Of a stretch of 64,000 nt of DNA, positions 42,925-51,950 are shown piece by piece; positions within the stretch are counted from its first letter, which is position 1, and each line of letters starts with the position of its first letter. The notes below the pieces were generated by a model. That model made no database searches, was not told where the DNA came from, and saw only the letters and a list, made by a program, of their open reading frames with translations. The stretch lies in contig JAFZXM010000052.1 in NCBI GenBank assembly GCA_017616775.1, forward strand, positions 1-64,000. The letters run 5' to 3'. The translations under genes were made by a program, and so were the position numbers. This DNA comes from Bacteroidales bacterium. GTDB lineage: Bacteria > Bacteroidota > Bacteroidia > Bacteroidales > WCHB1-69.

Positions 42925-43779
42925 ATGAATAGGAATTTTATAGTAGCGATATCGGTTTCTATTATATGCTTGGGATTGTTCTGTAATGTGGATGCTCAAA
43001 ATAAAAAGAACAATGCCAATAAAAGCAAAAAAATAGAAAAAGTGACCAAACGGTTTAAAACCAAGGAGGAAAAATACGCTGCTGCGCTGATGTATTACCA
43101 AAAAGGTGCATATCTTGCATCCGCACAATTGCTGGAAGAGATATATCCTTTGTATATGTCGGTGCCCGAAGGGGATACCATATTGTTCCTGTTTGCCGAC
43201 AGTTATATGAAAAATAATGATTTTCTCATGGCGGCTTTCCATTTTAACGATTATATCCGTCGGTATCCGCAAAGCAACAGGGTGGAGTTGGCAGCTTTTT
43301 TGGCGGCAAAGTGTTATTATTTGAATTCACCCGCCTATAATCTGGACCAGTCCGATTCCAAAACGGCCATAGAAGGTTTGCAAAGTTTTATCAGTGCATA
43401 TCCTTCCAGCCGGTATGTGGAAGAAAGCAATGCAATGATAGATACCTTGCGTAATAAGTTGGCTCATAAAGACTTCAGTATCGCAAAAATGTATTACAAC
43501 ACCGAAAATTACAAGGCGGCGCAAATATGTTTTCAAAATTTGCTTAAAGACTATCCTTCATCGGATTATACCGAAGAAGCTTTGTATTATATGGTGAAAA
43601 ATAGTTATGCCTATGCCCAAAACAGCATAGAAAGCAAAAAAGCGGAACGTTATCAGGCGGTATTGGATGATGCCGCCAAATTAAAAGTGTTCAATGCCGA
43701 TTCAAAATATATGGCAGAGGTGGAAAAGTTGACGTCCGACGCCAAAAAGAAAAGAGATAAAATATTGAATAACAATTAA
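42925..43779 (+). CDS. bamD: Outer membrane protein assembly factor BamD
   Basis: BamD is the tetratricopeptide lipoprotein of the BAM complex that inserts beta-barrels into the outer membrane. The 284-residue protein has a signal peptide and TPR-like helical repeats (about 50-250: A-L-M-Y-Y-Q-K-G-A-Y, F-A-D-S-Y-M-K-N-N-D, F-N-D-Y-I-R-R-Y-P, I-A-K-M-Y-Y-N-T-E-N-Y, A-L-Y-Y-M-V-K-N-S-Y-A). A clear lipobox is not visible; the signal ends G-L-F-C-N-V-D-A-Q, so either Cys20 is an atypical lipid site or it is cut at Ala24. It leads the bamD-rpoZ-coaBC-DUF4835-recN block, a conserved order in Bacteroidota. Confidence 0.88.
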   Translation: MNRNFIVAISVSIICLGLFCNVDAQNKKNNANKSKKIEKVTKRFKTKEEKYAAALMYYQKGAYLASAQLLEEIYPLYMSVPEGDTILFLFADSYMKNNDFLMAAFHFNDYIRRYPQSNRVELAAFLAAKCYYLNSPAYNLDQSDSKTAIEGLQSFISAYPSSRYVEESNAMIDTLRNKLAHKDFSIAKMYYNTENYKAAQICFQNLLKDYPSSDYTEEALYYMVKNSYAYAQNSIESKKAERYQAVLDDAAKLKVFNADSKYMAEVEKLTSDAKKKRDKILNNN

Positions 43780-43793
43780 ATTATATATATATA

Positions 43794-44114
43794 ATGGATT
43801 ACAAAAAAATTAAGACCGATACGAATGCAATTACCCGTAACTTGAATGATTTTGATAAAGAAACGGGCAATATTTACGAAACCGTCAATATATTGGCAAA
43901 ACGTTCGAATCAGATAGCCGTGGATATCAAAGAGGAATTGAACGAAAAAATCAAAGATTTCTCCGCTCACGATACTTCGGAAGACGGAATGGAGAATAAG
44001 GAGCAAATAGAATTGGTGCGTTTTTACGAACAAATGCCCAAGCCTACGTTATTGGCTATTCAGGAGTTCAAAGATCACCAAATATATTACAAAGAACCGG
44101 AAGAAGAAAAATAG
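43794..44114 (+). CDS. rpoZ: DNA-directed RNA polymerase omega subunit (Bacteroidota type)
   Basis: Omega helps RNA polymerase assembly. The 106-residue protein fits the Bacteroidota omega/RpoK-like family: an N-terminal M-D-Y-K-K start, the conserved N-I-Y-E-T-V-N-I-L-A-K-R-S-N-Q-I segment (about 26-41) that wraps the beta-prime tail, and M-P-K-P-T-L-L-A-I-Q-E-F near the end. It is longer at the C-terminus than the proteobacterial protein. It lies 14 bases after bamD and three before coaBC. Confidence 0.9.
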   Translation: MDYKKIKTDTNAITRNLNDFDKETGNIYETVNILAKRSNQIAVDIKEELNEKIKDFSAHDTSEDGMENKEQIELVRFYEQMPKPTLLAIQEFKDHQIYYKEPEEEK

Positions 44115-44117
44115 TAT

Positions 44118-45329
44118 ATGAAAAAACATGTTTTGATAGGTATCACAGGCGGAATAGCCGCCTATAAGTCTTTATATCTTATCCGTATGTTTGTCAAAAA
44201 CGGATATGAGGTAAAGGTGATGGCTACCGAACATGCTATGCAATTTGTAACCAGATTATCGGTAGAGACCTTAAGTTGCAATGATTTGTATGTGGATATG
44301 TTTTCTCCGGCCATGCACAGAACCACCGGGCATATATCGTTGGCACAATGGGCCGATGTGTGTGTGATAGCACCGGCAACAGCCAATATGATAGGTAAAA
44401 TGGCTCACGGCATAGCCGATGATGCGGTATCCACTACATGCATGGCTTTGTCTTGTCCTTTATTTGTAGCGCCTGCTATGAACGAGCAGATGTTGCACAA
44501 TAAGGCGGTGGAAGAAAACATATCATTGTTAAAACAACGGGGTGTGCATATAGTTGCATCCCGGTCCGGATTTTTAGCATGCAATGCCTACGGAGACGGC
44601 CGTATGGCAGAGCCGGAAGATATTTTCAAAGAAATACATGCCTTCCTGCAGCCGGCCAATGCCCAATGTAAGGGTTTGAAAGCCATGGTGAGTGCCGGAG
44701 GCACCCAAGAAGCCATAGATGCTGTACGGTACATAGGCAACAGATCGTCAGGCTTAATGGGGTTTGCTTTAGCCGAAGCTTTGGCTTGCCAAGGTGTGGA
44801 AGTGGATTTGGTAACAGCACCCACTCATCTTATCGCCCAGCATCCTTTGATACATCGTATTGACGTGGAAAGTGCGGAACAAATGTTGCAGGCCTGCACC
44901 CGCAGCGCTCAACAAGCCGATATAGTGATTATGGCGGCCGCCGTGGCCGATTATACTCCGGCAACAAAATATGGACACAAACTAAAAAAACAAAGTCAAA
45001 ATTTGACCATAGAATTAAAGCCGACCGTGGATATACTCAAAACTTTGTCGTTGAACAGAACAAAAAAACAATGGGTGACGGGTTTTGCGCTGGAAACGGA
45101 TGATGAAATTGAAAATGCGCGCAAAAAATTGACAGCCAAGAAGTTGGATATGGTAGTGCTGAACTCTTTGAAAGACAAAGGTGCAGGATTTTCCACCCCT
45201 ACCAACAAAGTGCTGATATTGGATGCAGACGGCTCTGTGCTGGATATACCTTTGCAATCCAAACCGGCAGTGGCCGCGGAAATAGTGAAACATATATTTG
45301 AAAAACTAAACTTGACCTATCATGAGTAA
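44118..45329 (+). CDS. coaBC: Bifunctional phosphopantothenoylcysteine decarboxylase/synthase (CoaBC)
   Basis: CoaBC couples 4'-phosphopantothenate to cysteine (CoaB, CTP) and decarboxylates the product (CoaC, FMN) in coenzyme A synthesis. Residues about 1-180 form the CoaC flavoprotein with G-I-T-G-G-I-A-A-Y-K, the histidine and A-P-A-T-A-N, and V-A-P-A-M-N. Residues about 190-400 form CoaB with S-A-G-G-T-Q-E, R-Y-I-G-N-R-S-S-G and A-A-A-V-A-D-Y. The full 403-residue length shows both activities. It overlaps the DUF4835 gene by eight bases. Confidence 0.96.
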   Translation: MKKHVLIGITGGIAAYKSLYLIRMFVKNGYEVKVMATEHAMQFVTRLSVETLSCNDLYVDMFSPAMHRTTGHISLAQWADVCVIAPATANMIGKMAHGIADDAVSTTCMALSCPLFVAPAMNEQMLHNKAVEENISLLKQRGVHIVASRSGFLACNAYGDGRMAEPEDIFKEIHAFLQPANAQCKGLKAMVSAGGTQEAIDAVRYIGNRSSGLMGFALAEALACQGVEVDLVTAPTHLIAQHPLIHRIDVESAEQMLQACTRSAQQADIVIMAAAVADYTPATKYGHKLKKQSQNLTIELKPTVDILKTLSLNRTKKQWVTGFALETDDEIENARKKLTAKKLDMVVLNSLKDKGAGFSTPTNKVLILDADGSVLDIPLQSKPAVAAEIVKHIFEKLNLTYHE

Positions 45330-46230
45330 ACTACTGCCGTTATTGGTATTTGTATTTTGGACGGTGATGTTGCAAGCACAGGAATTCAATTGCAGGGTGA
45401 GTGTGAATGCCGACAAGATGACAGGGGAATTTGCATCTCAGGTAAATAAGGATATATTCAAATCGCTGGAGCAGGGGATAGCCGGTTTTATTAATGAACG
45501 AAAATGGACGGACTATAATTTCACCACTCAGGAAAAAATAGAATGCAGCATACAGTTGATAATAGAACAAGCTGTTAATACCGAGCAATTTGTGGGCAAA
45601 ATGTTCGTACAATTAAGCAGGCCTGTGTTTAATTCCACCTATACCACCTCCATTTTTGCTTTTCAGGATAATGACATATCATTCAAATATACCGCCAGCC
45701 AAACATTTGATTATGATGAAAGTTCTTATTTGTGGACCATCACTTCCTTAACGGCATTTTATGCAAATCTTATGCTGGCCATCACTTTTGATACCTTTGG
45801 CAATCAGGGAGGCACCCCCTTTTATATAAAATGTATGAATATAGCCACCTCGGCACCTGCCGGAGAAGCAGGATGGTCAACGTCGTCAAAAGATTCCCGT
45901 AACAGATATTGGCTTTTGGACAGCTATTATAATAATCCCTCTTCCGGCACCTTCCGTTCATTTTTGTATCAATATCACCGTTTGGGTTTGGATGTTATGT
46001 ATCAGGATTTGGATGGAGGATATCAGGCGGTGTTAAACGCTTTGCAGACTTTGAGCGATATGGCCCGCAAAAGTACCAACATGTATTGCATGAATATTTT
46101 GGGCATGTATAAGTCAAATGAATTTGTGAACATGTTCTCTTCCGCTTCTCAGGAGCAGAAACAAAAGGCAGTGGAGTTGTTGTCGGTGATAGATCCGAGT
46201 AATTCCGCCAAATATGAAAAATTACGGTAG
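45322..46230 (+). CDS. DUF4835 family protein, possible T9SS component PorD
   Basis: The 302-residue protein has a signal peptide (cleaved after about Ala19) and the DUF4835 pattern: F-N-C-R-V-S-V-N, K-W-T-D-Y-N-F near residue 55, I-E-C-S-I-Q-L-I, the long beta-rich middle, and D-G-G-Y-Q-A-V-L-N-A-L-Q near 235. DUF4835 genes are found throughout Bacteroidota between coaBC and recN, and the family has been annotated as PorD of the type IX secretion system. I am not certain of that naming. No other T9SS gene is in the window. Confidence 0.85.
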   Translation: MSKLLPLLVFVFWTVMLQAQEFNCRVSVNADKMTGEFASQVNKDIFKSLEQGIAGFINERKWTDYNFTTQEKIECSIQLIIEQAVNTEQFVGKMFVQLSRPVFNSTYTTSIFAFQDNDISFKYTASQTFDYDESSYLWTITSLTAFYANLMLAITFDTFGNQGGTPFYIKCMNIATSAPAGEAGWSTSSKDSRNRYWLLDSYYNNPSSGTFRSFLYQYHRLGLDVMYQDLDGGYQAVLNALQTLSDMARKSTNMYCMNILGMYKSNEFVNMFSSASQEQKQKAVELLSVIDPSNSAKYEKLR

Positions 46231-46243
46231 ATACCTTTAAGGG

Positions 46244-47896
46244 ATGATACAGCATATTCGTATTGAAAATTATACTCTTATAGAACATCTTTCTGTAGAT
46301 TTGCCGGAAGGTTTTACAAGCATTACCGGTGAAACCGGTGCGGGAAAATCCATGTTTATAGGCGCCTTGTCTTTGTTGATGGGGCAAAGATGCGATACCT
46401 CGGTATTGAAAGATAAAAATAAAAAGACCATCGTGGAAGCTGTTTTTGATATAGAGGCATATCATTTGGAATCATGGTTTGAAGAGTCGGATTTGGATTA
46501 TTCCCCCCAGTGTATTGTCCGCCGGGAAATCACTCCTCAGGGAAAATCCAGGGCGTTTATCAACGATACACCCGTAAATGTGAATGAATTGAAACAATTG
46601 ACAACCCGATTGGTGGATATACATTCCCAACATAGCAATTGGCTGTTGCAAGACAAAGATTTTCAATTGACGATAGTGGATCAGTATGCCCGTTTGGATG
46701 AAGTGTTGGTGCAATACCGGCGGTTATATGCCCAATGGAAACAATTGCAGGCAGAATATAATGCCCTGCAGGAGGCTTCCAAAAGTTCCGACCGCTCTTA
46801 TATAGAATTTTTGATAACGGAATTGGATAACGCCCGTTTGCAACAAGGGGAACAGGCAGAATTGGAAGAGCAGCTTTCCGTTATGCAGCATGCACAACAA
46901 ATAGAACAAGAATTAAACAAAAGCATCAATTTGATAGAATCCTTGTCTCCGGTAAATATATTGTCGTTGATGCGGGAGGTGAAGCAGAGTATGGCCGGGG
47001 TCAGTCGTTTTCAAGATCAATATGCGGAAATGGACAGGCGCATGCATTCCCAATTGGTGGATATGGAAGATATGGTATATGAACTCAAACGCATGGTTTC
47101 CGATATCCAAAACAATCCTCAGGAAATAGAGCGTATGACAGCCCGCTTGGATGAGTTGAATCGTTTGGAGCAAAAACACCATGTTTCCACCGAGGCGGAA
47201 TTGTTGGAAGTGCAGAAAAAGTTGAATGCACAAATGGAAACCATAGTGGATGGCGAATTGACCGAAAACAAGCTGAAGAAGGCGATTGCCGCCAAACAGG
47301 CCGAATTGGAAACCATGGCCGGTGCCATTTCAGAACAAAGAAAAAAAGTATTGCCGGATATAGAACACATGTTGGTGCAACGCCTAAAAGCCTTGAATAT
47401 GCCCGATGCGAAGGTGCATATACAAATGCAGTCCTTGGAGGTGTTGTCGCCTTCGGGTTATGATAGTCCCTTATTTTTGTTCAATGTGAATAAAGGCATG
47501 GAATTGCAAGCCGTAGCCAAAATAGCATCGGGAGGTGAGCTTTCCAGATTAATGTTGGCTATCAAATCGCTGATTATCAGCAAAAATGTGCTCCCTACTA
47601 TTATTTTTGACGAAATAGATACCGGAGTGTCAGGAGAGGTGTCGGCAAAAATGGGTGCCATGATGAAGCAGATAGCATCTTATTGTCAGGTAATAAGTAT
47701 TACACATCTTCCGCAGGTGGCCGCCAAGGCGGAACAACAAATGTTGATATACAAATACAGCACGGGCACCGATACCGTTACCCAAATAAAACCGCTTACT
47801 TATCAGGAAAGAGTGGAAGAACTGGCCAAAATGATAAGTAATGAAAATGTGAGTCAGGCTGCTATACAAACAGCAAAAAACTTATTGGAAAACTGA
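46244..47896 (+). CDS. recN: DNA repair protein RecN
   Basis: RecN is an SMC-like ATPase that acts at double-strand breaks. The 550-residue protein has the Walker A motif G-E-T-G-A-G-K-S (29-36), a long coiled-coil region (about 150-370, rich in Glu, Gln and Leu), the ABC signature A-S-G-G-E-L-S-R and the Walker B with T-I-I-F-D-E-I-D-T-G-V-S-G. The ATG at 46244 follows the DUF4835 stop by 13 bases. It is the fifth gene of the bamD block and precedes a NUDIX gene. Confidence 0.96.
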   Translation: MIQHIRIENYTLIEHLSVDLPEGFTSITGETGAGKSMFIGALSLLMGQRCDTSVLKDKNKKTIVEAVFDIEAYHLESWFEESDLDYSPQCIVRREITPQGKSRAFINDTPVNVNELKQLTTRLVDIHSQHSNWLLQDKDFQLTIVDQYARLDEVLVQYRRLYAQWKQLQAEYNALQEASKSSDRSYIEFLITELDNARLQQGEQAELEEQLSVMQHAQQIEQELNKSINLIESLSPVNILSLMREVKQSMAGVSRFQDQYAEMDRRMHSQLVDMEDMVYELKRMVSDIQNNPQEIERMTARLDELNRLEQKHHVSTEAELLEVQKKLNAQMETIVDGELTENKLKKAIAAKQAELETMAGAISEQRKKVLPDIEHMLVQRLKALNMPDAKVHIQMQSLEVLSPSGYDSPLFLFNVNKGMELQAVAKIASGGELSRLMLAIKSLIISKNVLPTIIFDEIDTGVSGEVSAKMGAMMKQIASYCQVISITHLPQVAAKAEQQMLIYKYSTGTDTVTQIKPLTYQERVEELAKMISNENVSQAAIQTAKNLLEN

Positions 47897-47897
47897 T

Positions 47898-48449
47898 ATG
47901 AAATCCACACATCCCTCACAAGCTTTGCAATTTTGCCCTTTTTGCGGCAGTAAAAATTTTATATGGGATAACGTCAAGTCCCACACTTGTTTGCAATGCG
48001 GCAACAAATTGTACGTCAATGCAGCCGGTGCTACCATAGCCCTTATATACAATGCTGAACAGGAATTGTTGTTCACCACACGCAAACATCAACCGGCCAA
48101 AGGCACTTTGGATTTGCCCGGCGGATTCATAGATATAGGGGAAACGGCGGAGCAATGCGTAAAGCGTGAGGTAAAAGAAGAATTGAATCTGGAAGTGCGG
48201 GAGTGCAGCTATTACACATCGTTGCCGAATACCTATGAGTATAAAGGCTTGACTTATTTTACCATTGATATGGTGTTTGTATGCAAGGTGGACGATTTTT
48301 CATCGTTGAAAGCCGGCGATGATGCCGCCGATTGTCGTTTTTTGCCGGTAGCAAAGGTGCCATTAAGCGATTTGGGCTTGAATTCGGTGCGGACATTGGT
48401 GCACCGGTTGCAAATATCCTCCCCTGATCAGCTGGACAATAAGTTATAA
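47898..48449 (+). CDS. NUDIX hydrolase with N-terminal zinc ribbon
   Basis: NUDIX enzymes hydrolyse nucleoside diphosphates linked to another group. The 183-residue protein begins with a zinc-ribbon (C-P-F-C-G about 13-17, C-L-Q-C-G about 31-35). It then has the Nudix box G-G-F-I-D-I-G-E-T-A-E-Q-C-V-K-R-E-V-K-E (start about 74). The zinc ribbon is seen in NADH pyrophosphatase-like and decapping enzymes, so NAD(H) or capped RNA could be the substrate, but this is not shown. It starts one base after the recN stop and its 3' end overlaps that of the pseudouridine synthase on the other strand by six bases. Confidence 0.88.
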   Translation: MKSTHPSQALQFCPFCGSKNFIWDNVKSHTCLQCGNKLYVNAAGATIALIYNAEQELLFTTRKHQPAKGTLDLPGGFIDIGETAEQCVKREVKEELNLEVRECSYYTSLPNTYEYKGLTYFTIDMVFVCKVDDFSSLKAGDDAADCRFLPVAKVPLSDLGLNSVRTLVHRLQISSPDQLDNKL

Positions 48450-49739
48450 ACTCATTTTGAGCATATTAATTTCCGCTTTTGTCAAAAAGCGATATTGACC
48501 TCTGGGCAAGTCTTTTTTTGTGAGCCCTGCATAATATACTCTGTCCAATTTCTCGACTTCATATCCCAAATGTCCGAACATACGGCGAACGATGCGGTTT
48601 TTGCCCGAATGCAGGGTGATGCCCAATACATTGCGCTGGTTGTCTACAAATTCCAATTCATCAGGTTGGATAAAACCGTCGTATAATTCTATGCCGTTGC
48701 GTAATGTTTCAAAATCGGCCAAGGTCATGTCTTTGTCCAATTCCACTTGATATATTTTTTTGATTTCAAATTTGGGATGGGTTAACTTTTTGGTCATCTC
48801 CCCGTCATTGGTGAATAGCAGAAGCCCTGTGGTATTTCTGTCTAAACGGCCGACAGGATAAATTCTTTCCTTGCATACGCCTTCTATCAGCGACATAACG
48901 CTGTTGCGGTCACGCTCATCTTCGGTGGTGGTGATAAAATCTTTGGGCTTGTTCAATAGCAGATACACGGGCTTTTCCCTTTGCAGTATTTTGTCTTCGT
49001 AACGCACTTCGTCGGTAGGCATCACCTTGGTGCCCAATTCGGTTACCACCACGCCGTTCACTTTGATGGCACCGGCCACTATCAGGTCGTCAGCTTCCCT
49101 GCGGGAGCAGATACCGCTGTTGGAAATATATTTGTTCAAGCGGATAGGACCTCTTTCTTCATTCCATTCCAAAGATAAAATTTTGGGTTTGCGGGCGCTT
49201 TCACGGCCTTCTCTGCGACGGTGATTGATGATTTCTTCCAAAATGTCCGAACGCTGTCCGGGTGTTTTGCCCATGCTTTTGTCGTAGTGTCCTTTTTTAT
49301 GCGTTTGGCCGGCAAAATTGTCGTTTTCATGTTGACGGTTGTGCGACGGACTGTATTCACGATGTTGGTCATCCTGTTTTTTGCGTCTTTTGTAACCTTC
49401 GCGTTTGGCGTATTTGTCGTTTTTGCCATAATGGTCTTCCCTGTAGGCATTGCGGTTTTCCCGAGCATAGGCAAAATCTTGTTCATCAGCGTCCCATCCG
49501 CCTTTTTTGCGAGTGTTGCGGGTATCGGTGCGCTGTGATGATTTTTTTAGAAAACCTAATTTTTCGGTGAAAAATGATTTAAAACTGTCTTTTCTTTTAT
49601 TGTCAGTATCCTGTTGGGTTTGTGGAACGCGTTTTTTTTCTCTTTGAGGATAACTGTTTTTTGCTCTGGCACTTCTCGTGTCTTTACTTTTGAATGCTTC
49701 ACTTCGGCGGTTTTTGCCGTAATTTTTGTTTGATTCCAT
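48444..49739 (-). CDS. RluB-type rRNA pseudouridine synthase with long charged N-terminus
   Basis: The C-terminal 240 residues are a RluB/RsuA-type synthase: an S4 RNA-binding domain (about 197-245: R-L-N-K-Y-I-S-N-S-G-I-C-S-R-R-E-A-D), then the catalytic domain with the G-R-L-D-R-N-T-T-G-L-L-L motif whose aspartate is the nucleophile. The first 190 residues are extremely rich in Lys, Arg, Asp, Asn, Gln and Ser, with no hydrophobic core, and are predicted to be disordered and RNA-binding. RluB converts U2605 of 23S rRNA; RluF/RsuA relatives act elsewhere, so the position is not certain. The start at 49739 gives the whole tail; a promoter lies about 80 bases upstream. Confidence 0.9.
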   Translation of the reverse strand: MESNKNYGKNRRSEAFKSKDTRSARAKNSYPQREKKRVPQTQQDTDNKRKDSFKSFFTEKLGFLKKSSQRTDTRNTRKKGGWDADEQDFAYARENRNAYREDHYGKNDKYAKREGYKRRKKQDDQHREYSPSHNRQHENDNFAGQTHKKGHYDKSMGKTPGQRSDILEEIINHRRREGRESARKPKILSLEWNEERGPIRLNKYISNSGICSRREADDLIVAGAIKVNGVVVTELGTKVMPTDEVRYEDKILQREKPVYLLLNKPKDFITTTEDERDRNSVMSLIEGVCKERIYPVGRLDRNTTGLLLFTNDGEMTKKLTHPKFEIKKIYQVELDKDMTLADFETLRNGIELYDGFIQPDELEFVDNQRNVLGITLHSGKNRIVRRMFGHLGYEVEKLDRVYYAGLTKKDLPRGQYRFLTKAEINMLKMSL

Positions 49740-49820
49740 TATTATTGTTTGTTTGTCTCAACGACAACAGTTTGAAAATGATTATTTTAATAAAAAAATG
49801 ATAGAACTGATTCAAGTTTG

Positions 49821-49828
49821 CAAATGTA
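49821..49828 (-). promoter_or_regulatory. TAnnTTTG promoter element of the pseudouridine synthase gene
   Basis: The minus strand reads TACATTTG, about 80 bases before the start at 49739. This supports the long N-terminal tail being part of the gene. Confidence 0.65.
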
Positions 49829-49920
49829 GCATTTTTTTTCATATAATCAACGAATGCGGATATTCTTTTGTTTTTTATGCAAATTGTGTAAGCTGATGTT
49901 GAAAGCCTGCAAAGGGTAAG

Positions 49921-49954
49921 GGGTAAAAAAAAAGAGGACGGTGAACGTCCTCTT
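49921..49954 (-). terminator. Rho-independent terminator of tnaA
   Basis: Bases 49930-49938 pair exactly with 49946-49954 around a seven-base loop. On the minus strand seven T residues follow. It begins 17 bases after the tnaA stop. Confidence 0.88.
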
Positions 49955-49971
49955 TATATTAGAGCTGTTGA

Positions 49972-51348
49972 TTATTTTAGCCTTCTGAATTGGCAGGTGA
50001 AATGTCTCATCAGTTCAGCTTCCCAAGTAATTTCCAATCCACGGGTGATGGTGTGTCTGCGGTCGTAAACATTTTTCAAGGCAGCGGCTATCACATCCAT
50101 GTGGTTGTTGGTATAAACACGACGGGGTATGCACAAGCGGACAAAGTCCAAGCCGTTGAAACGGTTTTGTCTGGTTACAGGGTCACGGTCTGCTAACACA
50201 TAGCCTATTTCACAAGCGCGAATGCCGGCTTCCAAATACAATTCGCATGTTAATGTTTGTGCCGGAAATTCTTCTTTGGGAATATTGGACAATATTTTGT
50301 CGGCATCCACGAATATGGCGTGACCGCCGGCAGGGCGTTGGTAAGGAATACCGTATTCATCCAGTTTGGATGCCAGATATTGTACTTGTCTGATACGCGT
50401 TTCCACCATTTCGAATTCACAATTTTCTTGCAAACCTACAGCCAATGCGTCCATATCGCGGCCATTCATGCCACCGTATGTAAGAAAACCTTCAAAAGGT
50501 ATGCAGAACAATTTGGCGCCTTCATACCAATCTTGTTTATTGGTGGCGATAAAGCCGCCCATATTTACCAAGCCGTCTTTTTTGGCACTCATAGTCATGC
50601 AGTCCACATAGCTGAACATTTCTTTCACTATTTCGCGTATGCTCTTGTCGGCGTAGCCTTCTTCACGTGTTTTGATAAAGTAGGCATTTTCAACAAAGCG
50701 GGCGCTGTCCATATTTACGGGAACACCGTATTTGTGGCATAGTTCGCAGGTTTCGCGTATGTTTTTCATGCTTACGGGTTGGCCTCCGACGGTGTTGTTG
50801 GTAACGGTAAGCACCATAAACGGAACTTTTCCTTGGTTTTCTATGAGCACTTTTTCAAGTAGTTCAAGGCTTACATTGCCTTTGAAGGGGATTTCCAATT
50901 GGGTGTCTTTGGCTTCAGGGATGGTAACGTCAACGGCAAAGGCCTTGCGGCTTTCGATGTGTCCTTTGGTGGTGTCAAAGTGGGCATTGCCGGGGACAAC
51001 CATACCCGGTTTAACCAAGTAGGAAAATAAGACGTTTTCTGCGGCACGTCCCTGGTGGGTGGGGATTACATAGTTAAAACCGGTAAGTTCGGTGATAGTG
51101 TCTTTCATGTGAAAAAAACTACGGGCACCGCCATAACTTTCATCACCCATCATCATGGCACTCCATTGACGGTCACTCATTGCTCCGGTACCGGAATCGG
51201 TGAGAAGGTCAATATATACATGCTCCGATTTTAACATGAAAATGTTGTTGTGGGCTTCGTTAAGCCATTTTTCTCTTTCTTCTCTGGTGGATTTTTTTAT
51301 GGGCTCTACCATTTTTATTTTCCACGCTTCAGCAAAGGGTAATTCCAT
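49972..51348 (-). CDS. tnaA: Tryptophanase (tryptophan indole-lyase)
   Basis: TnaA splits tryptophan into indole, pyruvate and ammonia with PLP. The 458-residue protein is full length. Motifs are D-L-L-T-D-S-G-T-G-A-M-S (48-59), P-T-H-Q-G-R-A-A-E, N-M-D-S-A-R-F-V-E-N-A-Y-F-I, and M-S-A-K-K-D-G-L (253-260), with Lys257 as the PLP lysine. The start M-E-L-P-F-A-E-A-W-K-I-K-M-V-E-P is like the Porphyromonas enzyme. Tyrosine phenol-lyase is close, but the S-A-K-K-D-G and D-S-A-R-F sequences favour tryptophanase. No tryptophan permease (tnaB) or tnaC leader is adjacent. It points to amino acid fermentation and indole production. Confidence 0.92.
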   Translation of the reverse strand: MELPFAEAWKIKMVEPIKKSTREEREKWLNEAHNNIFMLKSEHVYIDLLTDSGTGAMSDRQWSAMMMGDESYGGARSFFHMKDTITELTGFNYVIPTHQGRAAENVLFSYLVKPGMVVPGNAHFDTTKGHIESRKAFAVDVTIPEAKDTQLEIPFKGNVSLELLEKVLIENQGKVPFMVLTVTNNTVGGQPVSMKNIRETCELCHKYGVPVNMDSARFVENAYFIKTREEGYADKSIREIVKEMFSYVDCMTMSAKKDGLVNMGGFIATNKQDWYEGAKLFCIPFEGFLTYGGMNGRDMDALAVGLQENCEFEMVETRIRQVQYLASKLDEYGIPYQRPAGGHAIFVDADKILSNIPKEEFPAQTLTCELYLEAGIRACEIGYVLADRDPVTRQNRFNGLDFVRLCIPRRVYTNNHMDVIAAALKNVYDRRHTITRGLEITWEAELMRHFTCQFRRLK

Positions 51349-51950
51349 AATTGTTGTTTTTTTTGGTTTATGATATGTTATTTTTTTGTCAAAAAGGTGT
51401 GTTTAAATCAAATTTTACGGGTAAAAAAAGATGAATTTGTATATAAATATAGGGTATAGCGCTTTTTACGAAATAAAAAATCAAGGTATCTTTATTTAGC
51501 CCAAAGTGCTAAATATAAGGGTCTCTCTCCTTAATGTTCGCAAATTTTCTCATTCGTTAATTCTTGTTTTAATACTTGTTTCAAAATTACCACTTTTTTT
51601 TAAAACAAAAAGGATTTTGAGTAAAAAAGATAAAAATATCGCATAAATATTTTATTGTCAGGTATAAAAAAATTATTATTGAAAGAATATACGAATTTTT
51701 TATTCCTTAATACTTCGTTGAAATATAATGAAATAAGTGGTTCTTAATTCGGTAATGGTGTTTGAAAACCGTAATTTTTTTGTGCAGGGAAAAAATAAGT
51801 GGTGAAAAATAATGGGCTTGGCGGGTATTTTGCATATAATTCTTTAAAAGGTATTGATATTTTTTGTACCTTTGTCAATCGGAATCATATCCGATATGAA
51901 TAAAGAATAACAGTAGAAAGTAAAATAAATAAATACAAAGGGAACAAATT
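51349..51950. other. 602-bp AT-rich spacer between tnaA and the TlpA gene
   Basis: This divergent spacer is unusually AT-rich and has no credible gene. It holds an 11-base direct repeat AAATAAGTGGT at 51731-51741 and 51793-51803, and the tlpA promoter at 51867-51874. On the tnaA side I see no clear TAnnTTTG element. The function of most of the spacer is unknown. Confidence 0.7.
51867..51874 (+). promoter_or_regulatory. TAnnTTTG promoter element of the TlpA-Omp28 set
   Basis: The sequence reads TACCTTTG. The leader to the ATG at 51951 is about 70 bases and contains a small inverted repeat (ATCGG...CCGAT around 51880-51896). Confidence 0.7.

Noticed and set aside
49972..51348. Tyrosine phenol-lyase identity
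   Set aside because: The D-S-A-R-F and S-A-K-K-D-G sequences and the N-terminus agree with tryptophanase of Porphyromonas better than with tyrosine phenol-lyase.
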